Source: Citrobacter rodentium NBRC 105723 = DSM 16636 (GTDB lineage: Bacteria; Pseudomonadota; Gammaproteobacteria; Enterobacterales; Enterobacteriaceae). From it: a DNA stretch of 64,000 bases. Positions 23,331 through 33,053 of this stretch are shown here, one piece after another. The notes beneath the pieces are model-generated. The model saw only the letters and a program-made list of their open reading frames with translations, was not told where the DNA came from and did no database searches. The stretch lies in NCBI RefSeq assembly GCF_021278985.1, contig NZ_CP082833.1, forward strand, positions 5,270,001-5,334,000. Direction: 5' to 3'. Position numbers and translations under genes: made by a program. The first letter of the stretch is position 1, and every line of letters begins with the position of its first letter.

Positions 23331-24239
23331 GTGATAGTCAACGCTAAAAACCTCAACCAGATTTTTATTAATCTGAAGACCACCTATCAGAAAGCCTTCG
23401 ACCAGACTCCCACTGACTGGCAAAAAGTGGCAATGGAAGTGCCATCAGGCAGCAAGGAGAACGACTACAGCTGGTTGAGTCGTTTCCCGAAAATGCGCGA
23501 GTGGGTCGGTGATAAAAACGTTAAATCTCTGGAAGCCTTCAACTACACCATCCGCAACAAGGACTGGGAAGCCACGGTTGAAGTCGATCGTAACGACATC
23601 GAGGACGACCAGATTATGGGCTATGCCCTTCAGGCCAGAGACGCAGGCCAGTCAGCGGCAGAACTCCCGGCAGATATTGTGGCGTCCCTTATCAATAACG
23701 GTTTTACCAGTCCCTGTTACGACGGCCAGATGTTCTTTGATACCGACCACCTGGTCGCCGGTAAATCGGTGTCCAACAAAGGCACCAAAAAACTCAAAGT
23801 GGGGTCGCTTGCTGAAGCGAAAGCCTCCTACGGTGCCGCCCGTACGGCCATGCGCAGCCTGAAAGATGACGAAGGCGCGTCTCTCAGAATCCGTCCGAAT
23901 CTGCTGGTTGTGCCACCGGCGCTGGAAGATGACGCGAACTACCTGATGACCGCCGAGAAGTTCCCGGACGGTACGCCGAACCCGTATCGCAACACCGCTG
24001 AAGTGCTGGTGATGCCGGAGCTGACGTCGGATTCTGCATGGTTCCTGTTCGACACCTCCCGCTCGGTCAAGCCGCTGATCTTCCAGCAGCGTAAGAAACC
24101 GGTTTTTGTGGAGCAGACGGACTACAACAGCGACAACGTATTCATGCGTAAGAAGTTTCGGTTTGGTGCCGAAGCGCGCTGTAACGGCGGTTACGGCTTC
24201 TGGCAGATGGCATTTGGTTCAGATGGTACGACGGAGTAA
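23331..24239 (+). CDS. Major head protein T (Mu gpT-like)
   Basis: 302 residues from GTG 23331 with AAGGAGCG upstream. Matches Mu gpT: NLNQIFINLKTTYQKAFDQT at the start and a conserved middle (YDGQMFFDTDHLVAGKSVSN). It forms the capsid shell (HK97 fold). The strong ribosome site fits its high expression. Confidence 0.92.
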   Translation: MIVNAKNLNQIFINLKTTYQKAFDQTPTDWQKVAMEVPSGSKENDYSWLSRFPKMREWVGDKNVKSLEAFNYTIRNKDWEATVEVDRNDIEDDQIMGYALQARDAGQSAAELPADIVASLINNGFTSPCYDGQMFFDTDHLVAGKSVSNKGTKKLKVGSLAEAKASYGAARTAMRSLKDDEGASLRIRPNLLVVPPALEDDANYLMTAEKFPDGTPNPYRNTAEVLVMPELTSDSAWFLFDTSRSVKPLIFQQRKKPVFVEQTDYNSDNVFMRKKFRFGAEARCNGGYGFWQMAFGSDGTTE

Positions 24240-24242
24240 TGC

Positions 24243-24575
24243 ATGGAAAAGGTGATTGAAATTACCGCCCGCCGTGAGGGTTTTCGCCGCTGCGGTGTGG
24301 CACACAGCGCAACCACGAAGGAATGGCCTGTGGATGCGTTCACCCCGGAACAGCTGGCGGTGCTGAAGGCTGACCCCATGCTGATTGTGGTGGAGCGCGA
24401 TAAAGCGTCCGGCCAGAACGACACGGCCCGGGGGGATGAACTGGCCGCACAGCTGGATGCCGAACGCCAGAAAGTCAGCGAACTGACGGCGCAGCTGGAA
24501 GAAGAGCGCGGGAAGGTCCGGGAACTGACAGCGGCGCTTAAAGCAGCGCAGAAAGCAGACAAAAAGGAGAAGTAA
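24243..24575 (+). CDS. Mu gp35-like protein
   Basis: 110 residues. The N-terminal Mu-like FluMu/HI1506 fold (RREGFRRCGVAHSATTKEWP, then VDAFTPEQLAVLKADPML) is followed by a C-terminal coiled coil (LAAQLDAERQKVSELTAQLE). It is conserved between the head gene and gp36 in Mu-like phages; role not firmly known. Confidence 0.8.
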   Translation: MEKVIEITARREGFRRCGVAHSATTKEWPVDAFTPEQLAVLKADPMLIVVERDKASGQNDTARGDELAAQLDAERQKVSELTAQLEEERGKVRELTAALKAAQKADKKEK

Positions 24576-24578
24576 CTC

Positions 24579-25010
24579 ATGTCTTACGCCACACCGGAAC
24601 AGTTCATCAGGGCGTTCAGTGAACGCGAGGCGCGCACACTGACGGATGAAGACATGACGGGATTCATCGACGAAGAAAAGCTGGCCTCCGCGCTTGCGCG
24701 CGCCAGTGCCCAGATTGATGGCTATCTGGTGGGGCGTTACCGGACCCCGTGGCCTGACAGCCCGGGGATACTGGTGGGTTACTGCTGCGATATCGCCCGT
24801 TATCACCTGGCGACCGATTACCGTATCTGCTCAGAAGAAATTCAGATGCGCTACCGGGATGCCATCCGCTTTCTGGAGAAAGTCGCGGCAGGACAAATCA
24901 ACCTCGGGCGGGATACGTCCGGCAGTGTGATCCAGTCATCGTCACAGGTGCGTATCCGCTCCGGCTCCCGTCAGTTCGGGCGTGAGTCCACGCGGGGAGG
25001 TGCATTCTGA
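24579..25010 (+). CDS. DUF1320 protein, Mu gp36-like
   Basis: 143 residues, mostly helical: YATPEQFIRAFSEREARTLT and ASAQIDGYLVGRYRTPWPDS are family-typical. It is a head-tail connector component in Mu-like phages. The stop TGA (25008-25010) overlaps the next gene's likely start. Confidence 0.85.
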   Translation: MSYATPEQFIRAFSEREARTLTDEDMTGFIDEEKLASALARASAQIDGYLVGRYRTPWPDSPGILVGYCCDIARYHLATDYRICSEEIQMRYRDAIRFLEKVAAGQINLGRDTSGSVIQSSSQVRIRSGSRQFGRESTRGGAF

Positions 25011-25660
25011 TTACTGACATTGAACGGGCGCTGGTTGAGCGTCTGCGCTGTGGTCTGGGGCATATGGTGCAGGATGTCCGCACCTATGCCGGTGAACTGG
25101 ATGAAGACCCGGGCCGGATTGTTCGCAGCCTTCCGGCAGCCTGGGTGACGTTCGGCGGCATCGTGAAAACCGAACGCTATTCCACGTCACGCCGGAAATA
25201 CATTGCCACCGGACGCTTTGTGGTTGTGGTGGGTGATTACAACACCCGCAGCGAACAGAGCGCCAGACAGGGAGGCACCGTCCGGGATGAGGTCGGGACA
25301 AACCAGCTGGTTGAATCCGTCCGTCGCCTGCTGACCGGTCAGGATTTGGGGCTGGAGATTGATTATTTCGAACCCGGGCGGGTCAGGACGCTGTTTAACA
25401 CCGGCGTGGCAGAGCGGGCAATGTCCGTGTTTGCCTGTGAGTTCGATACCCGCTGGGTGGAGCACGCGCTGGAGAACGGTAAATGGCCGGAGCGTGGTGC
25501 AGAAGCGGACCGCCTCTTCAACCGCTACCACGGCAGGCTGTCAGACCCTGACCCGGAACTGCTGAACCTTGGCATCCGGTACCAGATGCAGGACAGCGAC
25601 GCGGAAATATCAGGGCTGACTGAATTAAGAGAGCAACAGCATGAACAAAATGAAGGTTAA
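25010..25660 (+). CDS. DUF1834 protein, Mu gp37-like, non-ATG start
   Basis: The first ATG (25064) would remove the family-typical N-terminus. The frame continues upstream as ITDIERALVERLRCGLGH to ATT 25010 or CTG 25007, with GGAGG at 24996-25000. Starting there gives about 216 residues. DUF1834 proteins are head-tail joining/tail terminator proteins. The 3' end overlaps the next gene by 20 nt. Confidence 0.8.
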   Translation: MTDIERALVERLRCGLGHMVQDVRTYAGELDEDPGRIVRSLPAAWVTFGGIVKTERYSTSRRKYIATGRFVVVVGDYNTRSEQSARQGGTVRDEVGTNQLVESVRRLLTGQDLGLEIDYFEPGRVRTLFNTGVAERAMSVFACEFDTRWVEHALENGKWPERGAEADRLFNRYHGRLSDPDPELLNLGIRYQMQDSDAEISGLTELREQQHEQNEG

Positions 25661-25883
25661 GGCGGCTCCCGGGATGAAGTTCCCGATGGAGGATAACGCC
25701 CGGAAATACATCACCACGGAAGCGGTGACCGTTGAGAACACCGCTTATTACCGGCGCGCCGTTCAGGACGGTGACCTGATTCTGGTGAAGGCTGAGCCTG
25801 AAACCACCGTGACGGCTGAACAGGACGCCGTGCAGGTAAAAGCGAAGGCGAAGAGAGAGAAACAGGTGGATTCCGATGAGTGA
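25641..25883 (+). CDS. DUF2635 protein, Mu gp38-like
   Basis: 80 residues: KVKAAPGMKFPMEDNARKYI is the family start, followed by YYRRAVQDGDLILV. A small protein always found just before the tail sheath gene. It overlaps the sheath start by 8 nt. Role unknown. Confidence 0.8.
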   Translation: MNKMKVKAAPGMKFPMEDNARKYITTEAVTVENTAYYRRAVQDGDLILVKAEPETTVTAEQDAVQVKAKAKREKQVDSDE

Positions 25884-27297
25884 AATTCAGTTTGACACCA
25901 TTTCGGGCGGCATCCGTAAGCCCGGTGTGCATTTTGAGTTCAATACCCGGCTGGCCGTTAACACGCTGCCGGGTAACGAACAGCGTGTTCTGGTGATTGG
26001 CCCGATGCTGTCAGGCGGCACCGCCACGCCCCTGAATGCCGTTTCCGTGTATTCCGAAGACGAAGCGGATTTGTATTTCGGGGCCGGTTCGCTGGCCGCT
26101 GCAATGGCGCGCGCGGCCATTAACGCCAACAGTTATCTGCAACTGGATGTTATCGGTATTGCAGACAGTGGCGCAGGACAGGCGGCAACCGGCGCGGTTA
26201 CCGTCAGCGGTACGGCAATCAGCAGCGGCACACTGTCGGTATGGGTTGCCGGTGAGCAGGTTACGGTGGATGTGGAAACCGGTGATGAACCGTCGAAAAT
26301 CATTCCGGCACTGGTGGAAGCAATGACGCAGACGCCCTCGCTTCTGGTGACGGGGGAATACAAATCAGAAGCCTCTCAGCTGACGGTGACCACCCGGACC
26401 AAAGGAGCCTGGGGGAATGACATCACCCTGTCAGCGTCCACCACGGCAGGTGGTCTGACCGTGAGCGCCACACCGATGGCGAACGGAGAAATGGACCCGG
26501 ATATTCAGCCCGCACTGGATGCGGTCTTTGCCGCCGGTCACAACATTCTGATTTGTCCGTTCAGTACCACGCCAGCCCTTGCCGCCCTGAAGCAGCATCT
26601 GGAGAAAACCGGGAACGCGATGGAACAGCGCGGCGCGATTGGCTGTGCGGGCTGGACGGGCAGTCTCGGGAACGGGATCACCCTGGCTGCCGGTGTGAAC
26701 AGCGGGCGCGTGTCCGTCCCCTGGTATCGCGGCTCCGTGAAGCTGCCAGCGGTACTGGCTGCCATCTACGGCGCTGTGATGGCGGGCGAGGAAGACCCGG
26801 CGCGTCCGCTGAACTCGCTGGCGCTGTCCGGGCTGGATGTGGTCGCCATGTCACAGCGTGAAAGCCGTAACGAGCAGGAAAACGCCCTGCATAACGGCCT
26901 GACGCCGGTTGAGGTTGGCCCGGGTAACACGGTGCAGATTGTGCGTGCGGTCAGTACGTACACGGTAAACGCACAGGGCGTGACTGACGTCTCGTTACTG
27001 GATATCACGTCCATCAGAACGCTGGACTACACCCGCAAGGCGTGCCGCGAACGCATCAGCCTTCGCTTCCCGCGCGAAAAACTCAGCATCCGCACTATCG
27101 CAAAAGTGGAAAGCGAACTGTATGACGTGCTGATCAAGCTGGAGGAAGCGGAAATTCTGGAGAACGTGGAAGCGAACAAGGCAAAGCTGCGCGTTCAGCG
27201 AAACGGGAAAGATGCAAACCGTCTCGACTGCGTGGTTCCGGCGGATGTGGTTAACGGCCTGCATGTGTTTGCCGGTCGCATCGACATGATTTTGTAA
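25876..27297 (+). CDS. Contractile tail sheath protein L (Mu gp39-like)
   Basis: 473 residues. N-terminus TISGGIRKPGVHFEFNTRLA, middle VLVIGPMLSGGTA and C-terminal DYTRKACRERISLRFPREKL match Mu sheath. It shows this is a myovirus with a contractile tail. GATGAGTG overlap with gp38 suggests coupled translation. Confidence 0.93.
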   Translation: MSEIQFDTISGGIRKPGVHFEFNTRLAVNTLPGNEQRVLVIGPMLSGGTATPLNAVSVYSEDEADLYFGAGSLAAAMARAAINANSYLQLDVIGIADSGAGQAATGAVTVSGTAISSGTLSVWVAGEQVTVDVETGDEPSKIIPALVEAMTQTPSLLVTGEYKSEASQLTVTTRTKGAWGNDITLSASTTAGGLTVSATPMANGEMDPDIQPALDAVFAAGHNILICPFSTTPALAALKQHLEKTGNAMEQRGAIGCAGWTGSLGNGITLAAGVNSGRVSVPWYRGSVKLPAVLAAIYGAVMAGEEDPARPLNSLALSGLDVVAMSQRESRNEQENALHNGLTPVEVGPGNTVQIVRAVSTYTVNAQGVTDVSLLDITSIRTLDYTRKACRERISLRFPREKLSIRTIAKVESELYDVLIKLEEAEILENVEANKAKLRVQRNGKDANRLDCVVPADVVNGLHVFAGRIDMIL

Positions 27298-27309
27298 GGA
27301 GCGCGGTAA

Positions 27310-27684
27310 ATGTCCATTAAAGAATATGTCGGCTCGATTGTGCTGGAGGTGGACAGCCAGGAAATCGAGATCACCGACTTCGATGTTCAGATCAACACCG
27401 GGCGAAAGCTGGTCAAGACCATGAACAAAACCGGCAGGGCCAAAGGCTTTGCCCGTGGCATTGCCACTTACGATATTTCAGTTTCGGCGGTTATCCCTGA
27501 TACCAACGAGCCGGACTGGGAAAATCTGGAAGGTGTGAAAATCTCAATTTATCCGCTCAGCAACAGCGGTAAGCGCACCTCCTATCTGGACTGCTTCACT
27601 GTTGAAGTGGGTGAGAAATACACCGTCGACAGTGAAGCGAAAATTGATATCAAAATGGCTGCACTCAGGAAGGTGACAGGATGA
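27310..27684 (+). CDS. Tail tube protein M (Mu gp40-like)
   Basis: 124 residues. The pattern VLEVDSQEIEITDFDVQINT and KRTSYLDCFTVEVGEKYT fits the Mu tail tube family, which forms the inner tube inside the sheath. It follows the sheath gene by 12 nt behind AAGGAGCGCG. Confidence 0.9.
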   Translation: MSIKEYVGSIVLEVDSQEIEITDFDVQINTGRKLVKTMNKTGRAKGFARGIATYDISVSAVIPDTNEPDWENLEGVKISIYPLSNSGKRTSYLDCFTVEVGEKYTVDSEAKIDIKMAALRKVTG

Positions 27685-28064
27685 CTTTGATTAATACACA
27701 GACCGGCGAACTGTCTGATGGCGTGGTATTTAACGGCACCGTTCATAAAAACTTTGAGCTGCGTCTGCCGGTCATGCGTGATAACGGGCAGGCACTGGAA
27801 GAAACCGAAGAACGCTTTCAGACGGTGGACGGCTTCGCGGCAGATTATTACTACCGTTGTGCAGTGATGGCGGCAACGCTGGTCCGTCTTGGGGATATCC
27901 CGCAGGAAGAACTGACGGCGGATCTGTTGCACGACAACATGACGCCGGACGATTTTAATATTCTGCTGGCATCACGCAACGTCCTGAAGGTAAAGCGGAA
28001 CGGCGGGAATCCCGGCTCGCCGGACTCCGGCTCGCAGTCCTCATCCTCGGGCGCTACGGAATAA
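27681..28064 (+). CDS. Tail assembly chaperone (Mu gp41-like)
   Basis: 127 residues: LINTQTGELSDGVVFNGTVH at the start and FAADYYYRCAVMAATLVRLG in the centre. It is the short form of the frameshifted chaperone pair that loads the tape measure, equivalent to lambda G. It overlaps the tube gene by 4 nt. The C-terminal serine/glycine-rich tail lies where a -1 shift would switch to the downstream frame. Confidence 0.83.
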   Translation: MTLINTQTGELSDGVVFNGTVHKNFELRLPVMRDNGQALEETEERFQTVDGFAADYYYRCAVMAATLVRLGDIPQEELTADLLHDNMTPDDFNILLASRNVLKVKRNGGNPGSPDSGSQSSSSGATE

Positions 28065-28078
28065 CCGAAGAGCAAATC

Positions 28079-28237
28079 ATGACCATGAGCCGTCCCGAGC
28101 TGGACGGCTGGCTTGCCGCCGTTGACAGACTGAACGGCGGCGGCTCAGGAAGAAAGGACACATCACAGACCACCCGCCAGTCATTTAAATCCCTCAGAAA
28201 GAAACGCAGAAAAGGTAAGCAGAAAAATGGCCGGTAA
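28079..28237 (+). CDS. Probable -1 frameshift extension of the tail chaperone (gp41')
   Basis: This open frame is -1 relative to gp41 and stays open upstream to about 27960, so ribosomal slippage in the last 100 bases of gp41 would yield a fusion. The product contains MTMSRPELDGWLAAVDRLNG, then a basic tail, and ends inside the tape-measure gene. The exact slippery site is not clear. Separate initiation at ATG 28079 is the alternative. Confidence 0.55.
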   Translation: MTMSRPELDGWLAAVDRLNGGGSGRKDTSQTTRQSFKSLRKKRRKGKQKNGR

Positions 28238-30509
28238 TTTCAAAGTTGGCATGACCCTGACTGCGAAGGACGAAGCCTCGCAGGTCCTGGAAAAGGGACA
28301 AAAACAGGTTATCAAAGCCACCGAAGGTGTAACAAAGGCAACCCGGAAAGCAGGCGCAGAGCAGAAGCGTACCGAGCAGGAAAGCATTAACAGCACGAAA
28401 AAGGCCGCAAAAGAGATACAGCGTGCCGCCCGTGCCCGGGAAACGCTCGGTATTCGTGCAGAACGCGAGATCCGGCGTGAAATTTATCTGACGGTTGCCA
28501 GTTATAACCGTCTGGCCCGCGCCGGTTTTGAATCTGCGCAGGAGCAGGAACGCGCCATGCAGGCCACCCGGGAAAAAGCCCGGGCACTCAAGCGTGAACT
28601 GGATGGCGTTACTCAGGCTCAGATGAAAATGGCGAAAACGCCTGTTATCCCTGAACAGGGACGTTTTGCGCGTGCGGCTGCATTTGGCGGGAATGCCGTG
28701 ACAACAGGCGCTGGTATCGCAGCAGGTGCGGCTATTATGGCGCAGCCGGTCAAAAAGCAGATGAGCTACGAACGCCAGCTGACAATGATGGCCAATACCG
28801 CTTTCAGTGATGGTGGTCTGGAAGGCAGGCAGTCCGGGCGTGAAAAACTGAAAAACAGTATTCGCGCGGCGGTAACGTATGGTGGCGGAACGAAAGAGGA
28901 TGCCGCTGATGCAATGAATGAGATGTTGGCCAGCGGCGCTTTTTCCTGGGATACAGCGAATAATCTGTTACCGCAGATTATGAAATTTGCTACTGCATCC
29001 GGTGCATCCCCACGCGATCTGGTCACTATGGCGGCCAAAGCTAAGCAAACATTTGGACTGACAGACAACGATCTTCCGGCCATGTTTAATATGGCTATTG
29101 CAGCCGGTAAAGCCGGTAATTTTGAGCTACGGGATATGGCGGAGCATCTTGGACCTCAGATGGCGTTAGCTGGTAACGCCGGAATGAAAGGACTGGATGG
29201 ATTCCAGAAATTACTGGCATTTAATGAGGTCGCAGGTATTGCCGCAGGCAGCAGCAGTGAGGCAGGTAATAACGTTGTAAACCTGTTGGCCAAACTTTTC
29301 AGTAGTGAATCAGCAACAAGGGCGAAAAGCATCACGATTGATGGCAAGGGTATTGATTTACCCGGTACATTGACCCGAGCTATGGAAAACGGCATTGATC
29401 CGATAGAGGCATTTTCACGCCTTGCTGATAAAGTCGCCGCGAACAACAAACAATATCAGGAGCTTCAGAAGCGCCTGGCAGCAACAAAAGACAAAGGCCA
29501 GCAGGACAAAATTCTGGAGTCTATGGCGAAAATTCTTGAGGGGTTCGGTGTTGGTGAGCTTGTCGGTGATATGCAGGCACTGAAGGCAATCCTGGCTTAC
29601 AGGAATAACCCGGAATACCGAAAGCAGGTCGAAGCTGAAATCAGTCAGCAACGCACCCTGCCAGAAGGTCAGCGCGCGGGTGATGTGGATTTTAAATTCA
29701 TATCAGACACGAATGATTTTAAAACCGGGCAGGCTAAAAACACGCTTGAATTTTCACAAATGGACAGCATGAAAAAGCTGGCTGATGCGTCCGGTGCTGT
29801 GGCTGATGCCATAAGCTGGGCGGGTGAAGAGTTTCCGGGGCTGACCACGGCAGTGGTGGGTGCCACGACCGCCATTGAAGCGATGACCGCAGCAGCCCTG
29901 ACATGGGCCGGGATCAAAATCCTGACCGGGAGTAAACCCGGTGGCAAGGCTGGCGAGGTTGTCGGTGATGTCATTGAAAACACGGTCAAAAAAGGCAAAG
30001 GATTTAAATTCCCCGGCATTGCCGGTGGCCTGCTTTCTTTCGGTAGCACCGTTACGGCACTGGCCACTGCAACCAGCCCGGAAGAAGACGCCGCCGTCGA
30101 AGGAAGCGAGGAGCGCTGGAAAAATATACGGGCTAAATATCCTCAGTGGCTGATTGATGCTGCCCGTGAAAAATATCAGCCGTGGTGGCAGTTTGGCGAA
30201 GGTTACTCAACAGAAAACGAGAAATGGATCCAGCAGTATCTTGACGAACTGAAAAAAACCGGGGTTATCGCCGGTGATTCTCTGCCAACACCAGAACAAG
30301 TCCGACAGCAAGCCGGAATGGCAGCGCCTGAACCGGCATCAAAGCCCCCCGGACGCATCAACCAGCCGGAATACCTCACGCACTGGGGACCACCTGCCAG
30401 CCCCATAAATTTCACCACACAACTGGTGCTCGATGGTCAGGTCGTGGCGGAAGCAGTGAACAAATACAACCTTCAGGACGGCAACAGAGGCACGGGAGGA
30501 ACTTACTGA
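28227..30509 (+). CDS. Tail tape measure protein (Mu gp42-like)
   Basis: 760 residues. A helical N-terminus (KDEASQVLEKGQKQVIKATE), hydrophobic glycine/alanine segments (GNAVTTGAGIAAGAAIMAQP and LTWAGIKILTG) and a proline-rich end. It sets tail length and is ejected with DNA. Order after the chaperone and before N is that of Mu. Confidence 0.9.
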   Translation: MAGNFKVGMTLTAKDEASQVLEKGQKQVIKATEGVTKATRKAGAEQKRTEQESINSTKKAAKEIQRAARARETLGIRAEREIRREIYLTVASYNRLARAGFESAQEQERAMQATREKARALKRELDGVTQAQMKMAKTPVIPEQGRFARAAAFGGNAVTTGAGIAAGAAIMAQPVKKQMSYERQLTMMANTAFSDGGLEGRQSGREKLKNSIRAAVTYGGGTKEDAADAMNEMLASGAFSWDTANNLLPQIMKFATASGASPRDLVTMAAKAKQTFGLTDNDLPAMFNMAIAAGKAGNFELRDMAEHLGPQMALAGNAGMKGLDGFQKLLAFNEVAGIAAGSSSEAGNNVVNLLAKLFSSESATRAKSITIDGKGIDLPGTLTRAMENGIDPIEAFSRLADKVAANNKQYQELQKRLAATKDKGQQDKILESMAKILEGFGVGELVGDMQALKAILAYRNNPEYRKQVEAEISQQRTLPEGQRAGDVDFKFISDTNDFKTGQAKNTLEFSQMDSMKKLADASGAVADAISWAGEEFPGLTTAVVGATTAIEAMTAAALTWAGIKILTGSKPGGKAGEVVGDVIENTVKKGKGFKFPGIAGGLLSFGSTVTALATATSPEEDAAVEGSEERWKNIRAKYPQWLIDAAREKYQPWWQFGEGYSTENEKWIQQYLDELKKTGVIAGDSLPTPEQVRQQAGMAAPEPASKPPGRINQPEYLTHWGPPASPINFTTQLVLDGQVVAEAVNKYNLQDGNRGTGGTY

Positions 30510-31858
30510 TGGGCTGGGCTGAAAACCTGCAAAACGCTTCCTTTCGCGGTGTGCAGTTTGATGTACTGAACACGGATGAACAAATCAGCCGCGACCATGC
30601 GGTCTATGAATACCCGTTTGTTGACGGGGCGGATTTGCACGACCTCGGGCGCAAGGCGCGACCGTTCCGCATGACGGCGTTCCTGTGGGGGGAGTATTAC
30701 GAATATAAACTCGAAAAGCTGATCGCCGCCCTGGACGAAGGCGGCGATGGTGAGCTGATTCACCCGGTTTATGGCTCCGTTCCGTCGGTGATTGTGACCG
30801 GCTACAGCATTCGCCATGACGCAGAAAGCCCGGACAGCTGCACCATCGACATGAGCTTTCTGGAGAACCGCACCGGCAGCGCGTTGTTCAGCACCCCGTT
30901 ACCGGAGCTGTTTGCACAGCAGTTATTTGAAGAACTGGATAAGTTACTGGCACAGTTAAGCGAATTATTTGACGCTGTTACGGCCCCTTTAAAGACCATT
31001 AACAGCGTGATTAAAAAAATCCAGACGGTACGTGCCACGCTGGTGAATACCCTGCTGACGTTCAAAAGCGATTTTCTCTCATCCATCGACAATATGATGT
31101 CACTGGCCAGCGAACCCGGAAAGTTCATCGGCGGGCTGGCAGAGGTGCTGGAAATCCACACGTCAGATGTCGGGCACGCGGTGCCGGTGCTGGAGCGTAC
31201 TGATTCCGCCACCACGACCGGACTGACCGGGGAAGACAGCGTCGCCAGTTCTGCGACCGTGATGACCTGCTGGAATGAGGTGATGGCAGATATGGATGAG
31301 CTGGTCGCGCTGCCGGTCGCACTGGTCAGCGGTGATAAAACGCCGTCTGTGGCACTTCCGCCGGATGCGTCCGTGGAAGACGTGCAGGACGTGAAAGCGG
31401 CTTATGCGGTTCTGGCAGCCTCAGAGCTGGCCAGCGTGGCGACGGCGATACTGTCAGATGAGGCTCAGTCAGAGCAGCTTATACCGGCGGATATCGGGCG
31501 ACTGGTCGGGGATGTGCGCACCCGCTTACAGGCAGCCATCACGCTGTTCCGTGAACGCTATGAAAGCGAACGCGAACGGATAACCGAAACCGTATCACCA
31601 CTGGGGCTGATGTACCCGGGAATCATTCAGAGCATGAAGAACGTGGCGGCATCCGTGCAGGATGTCGGCCTGCTGGTTCTGTCACGCCGCCCACCGCTGA
31701 CGCAGAAACAGGTGCAGGCGGACAGCTGTCTGCTGTTGCTGGCGTGGCAGTGGTACGGTGATTACAGCCGTGCGGCAGAGCTGCAACGTCTGAACCCGCA
31801 GCTGCGTGACCCGAACAACATAACCGCCGGGATGGTGATTAATGCCTACGCAAAATAA
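30509..31858 (+). CDS. Mu N-like tail/DNA circularisation protein (gp43)
   Basis: 449 residues with the conserved N-terminal domain (NASFRGVQFDVLNTDEQISR and RKARPFRMTAFLWGEYYEYK) of the DNA circularisation protein N family. In Mu, N travels with DNA and is also a tail component. The stop overlaps the next gene by 17 nt. Confidence 0.88.
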   Translation: MGWAENLQNASFRGVQFDVLNTDEQISRDHAVYEYPFVDGADLHDLGRKARPFRMTAFLWGEYYEYKLEKLIAALDEGGDGELIHPVYGSVPSVIVTGYSIRHDAESPDSCTIDMSFLENRTGSALFSTPLPELFAQQLFEELDKLLAQLSELFDAVTAPLKTINSVIKKIQTVRATLVNTLLTFKSDFLSSIDNMMSLASEPGKFIGGLAEVLEIHTSDVGHAVPVLERTDSATTTGLTGEDSVASSATVMTCWNEVMADMDELVALPVALVSGDKTPSVALPPDASVEDVQDVKAAYAVLAASELASVATAILSDEAQSEQLIPADIGRLVGDVRTRLQAAITLFRERYESERERITETVSPLGLMYPGIIQSMKNVAASVQDVGLLVLSRRPPLTQKQVQADSCLLLLAWQWYGDYSRAAELQRLNPQLRDPNNITAGMVINAYAK

Positions 31859-33053
31859 CGACGACAAAATCAGCCTGGTCATTGCCGGAAGGTCGCATTC
31901 TGACTGGAGCAGTTATCGTATTGACAGCGATTTCCTGAAAGCCGCCGACGGCTGGCAGCTTCAGCTGGGACTGCCTGAAAAGGTGTTCCCGGCGGATATC
32001 GTCCGGGGTGCGCCGGTCCGTTTGCAGGTGGGCGACGAGACGGTGCTCAGTGGGCGCGTGGACAGCGTGCGCCGCAGTGTATCCCGTCAGAGCTGCACGC
32101 TGACCCTGTCCGGGCGTGATGATGCCGCCATCCTGGTGGACTGTGCCGCGCCGGTATTCAGTGCCAACCAACTGACGCTGGACGAGGTCATCGACAGGAT
32201 TGTCAGACCGCTGGGGATACAGCGCATCCGTATTCAGGCGTCCGGTGTGTCACGTAATGACAAGGTCGTTATAGAGCCGGGGATGCGTGCGTGGGATGCA
32301 CTGGCTAAAGCTGCCGCCGGTCGCGGCTTATGGCCGTGGTTTGAGCCTGACGGGACGCTGGTTGTGGGTGGCCCTGACTACACCACCACGCCGGTGGATA
32401 CACTGATTATGAAGCTGGACGGCACCGGGAACAACGTGATGGAGCTGGACGATACCCGGTCCATTAACGGCTGTTTCTCCGAGCTGACGGTGCTGGCCCA
32501 GAGCCACGCCCGCCGCGCAGACAGCAAGAAACAGGTGGCCGTGGTGCCACTGGACATCTGGAACGAGGACGGCAGCGTGCGCACATTATCCGGGCAGGAC
32601 AGCGGTAATACAGGCAGTGGTCAGACAGGCATTCATAACATGAAAGCCGTGGCCACCGACCCCACCGTGGATTATTACCGCCCGCAGATAATCACCCAGG
32701 GCGACACCAGCAACATGGAGCAGGTGAACTGGCGCGCCAAAAAAATGATGAGTGATGCCCGCCTGTCGGGGCTGGATATCGTCGCACTGGTTGCAGGCCA
32801 TCGCACGGCGGACGGTGTCCTGTGGCAGCCCGGCCAGCGTGTGCGGATTGTCAGCGAACCCCACGGCATCGATGCCATCTTTTTTCTGATGGGGCGTGAG
32901 TTCAGCGGAGGCCGGAACGGGCAGACAACCCGGCTCCGCTTTAAGGAGGATGGCGTGTGGATACCAGATGCCTTCCCGCGCGAGAAGAAACGCCATCATC
33001 GCAGGGGCAAAAAGAAAAAAGAGGTCGCCATTGTTAAGGTCTGGGAGAAATGA
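31842..33053 (+). CDS. Baseplate hub protein P (Mu gp44-like)
   Basis: 403 residues matching the Mu gp44 / P2 gpD baseplate hub family: SDWSSYRIDSDFLKAADGWQ at the start, ASGVSRNDKVVIEPGMRAWD in the middle, and a basic tail KKRHHRRGKKKKEV. It forms the trimeric hub above the spike. The stop overlaps the start of the spike gene (ATGATG/TGATG). Confidence 0.88.
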   Translation: MPTQNNDDKISLVIAGRSHSDWSSYRIDSDFLKAADGWQLQLGLPEKVFPADIVRGAPVRLQVGDETVLSGRVDSVRRSVSRQSCTLTLSGRDDAAILVDCAAPVFSANQLTLDEVIDRIVRPLGIQRIRIQASGVSRNDKVVIEPGMRAWDALAKAAAGRGLWPWFEPDGTLVVGGPDYTTTPVDTLIMKLDGTGNNVMELDDTRSINGCFSELTVLAQSHARRADSKKQVAVVPLDIWNEDGSVRTLSGQDSGNTGSGQTGIHNMKAVATDPTVDYYRPQIITQGDTSNMEQVNWRAKKMMSDARLSGLDIVALVAGHRTADGVLWQPGQRVRIVSEPHGIDAIFFLMGREFSGGRNGQTTRLRFKEDGVWIPDAFPREKKRHHRRGKKKKEVAIVKVWEK

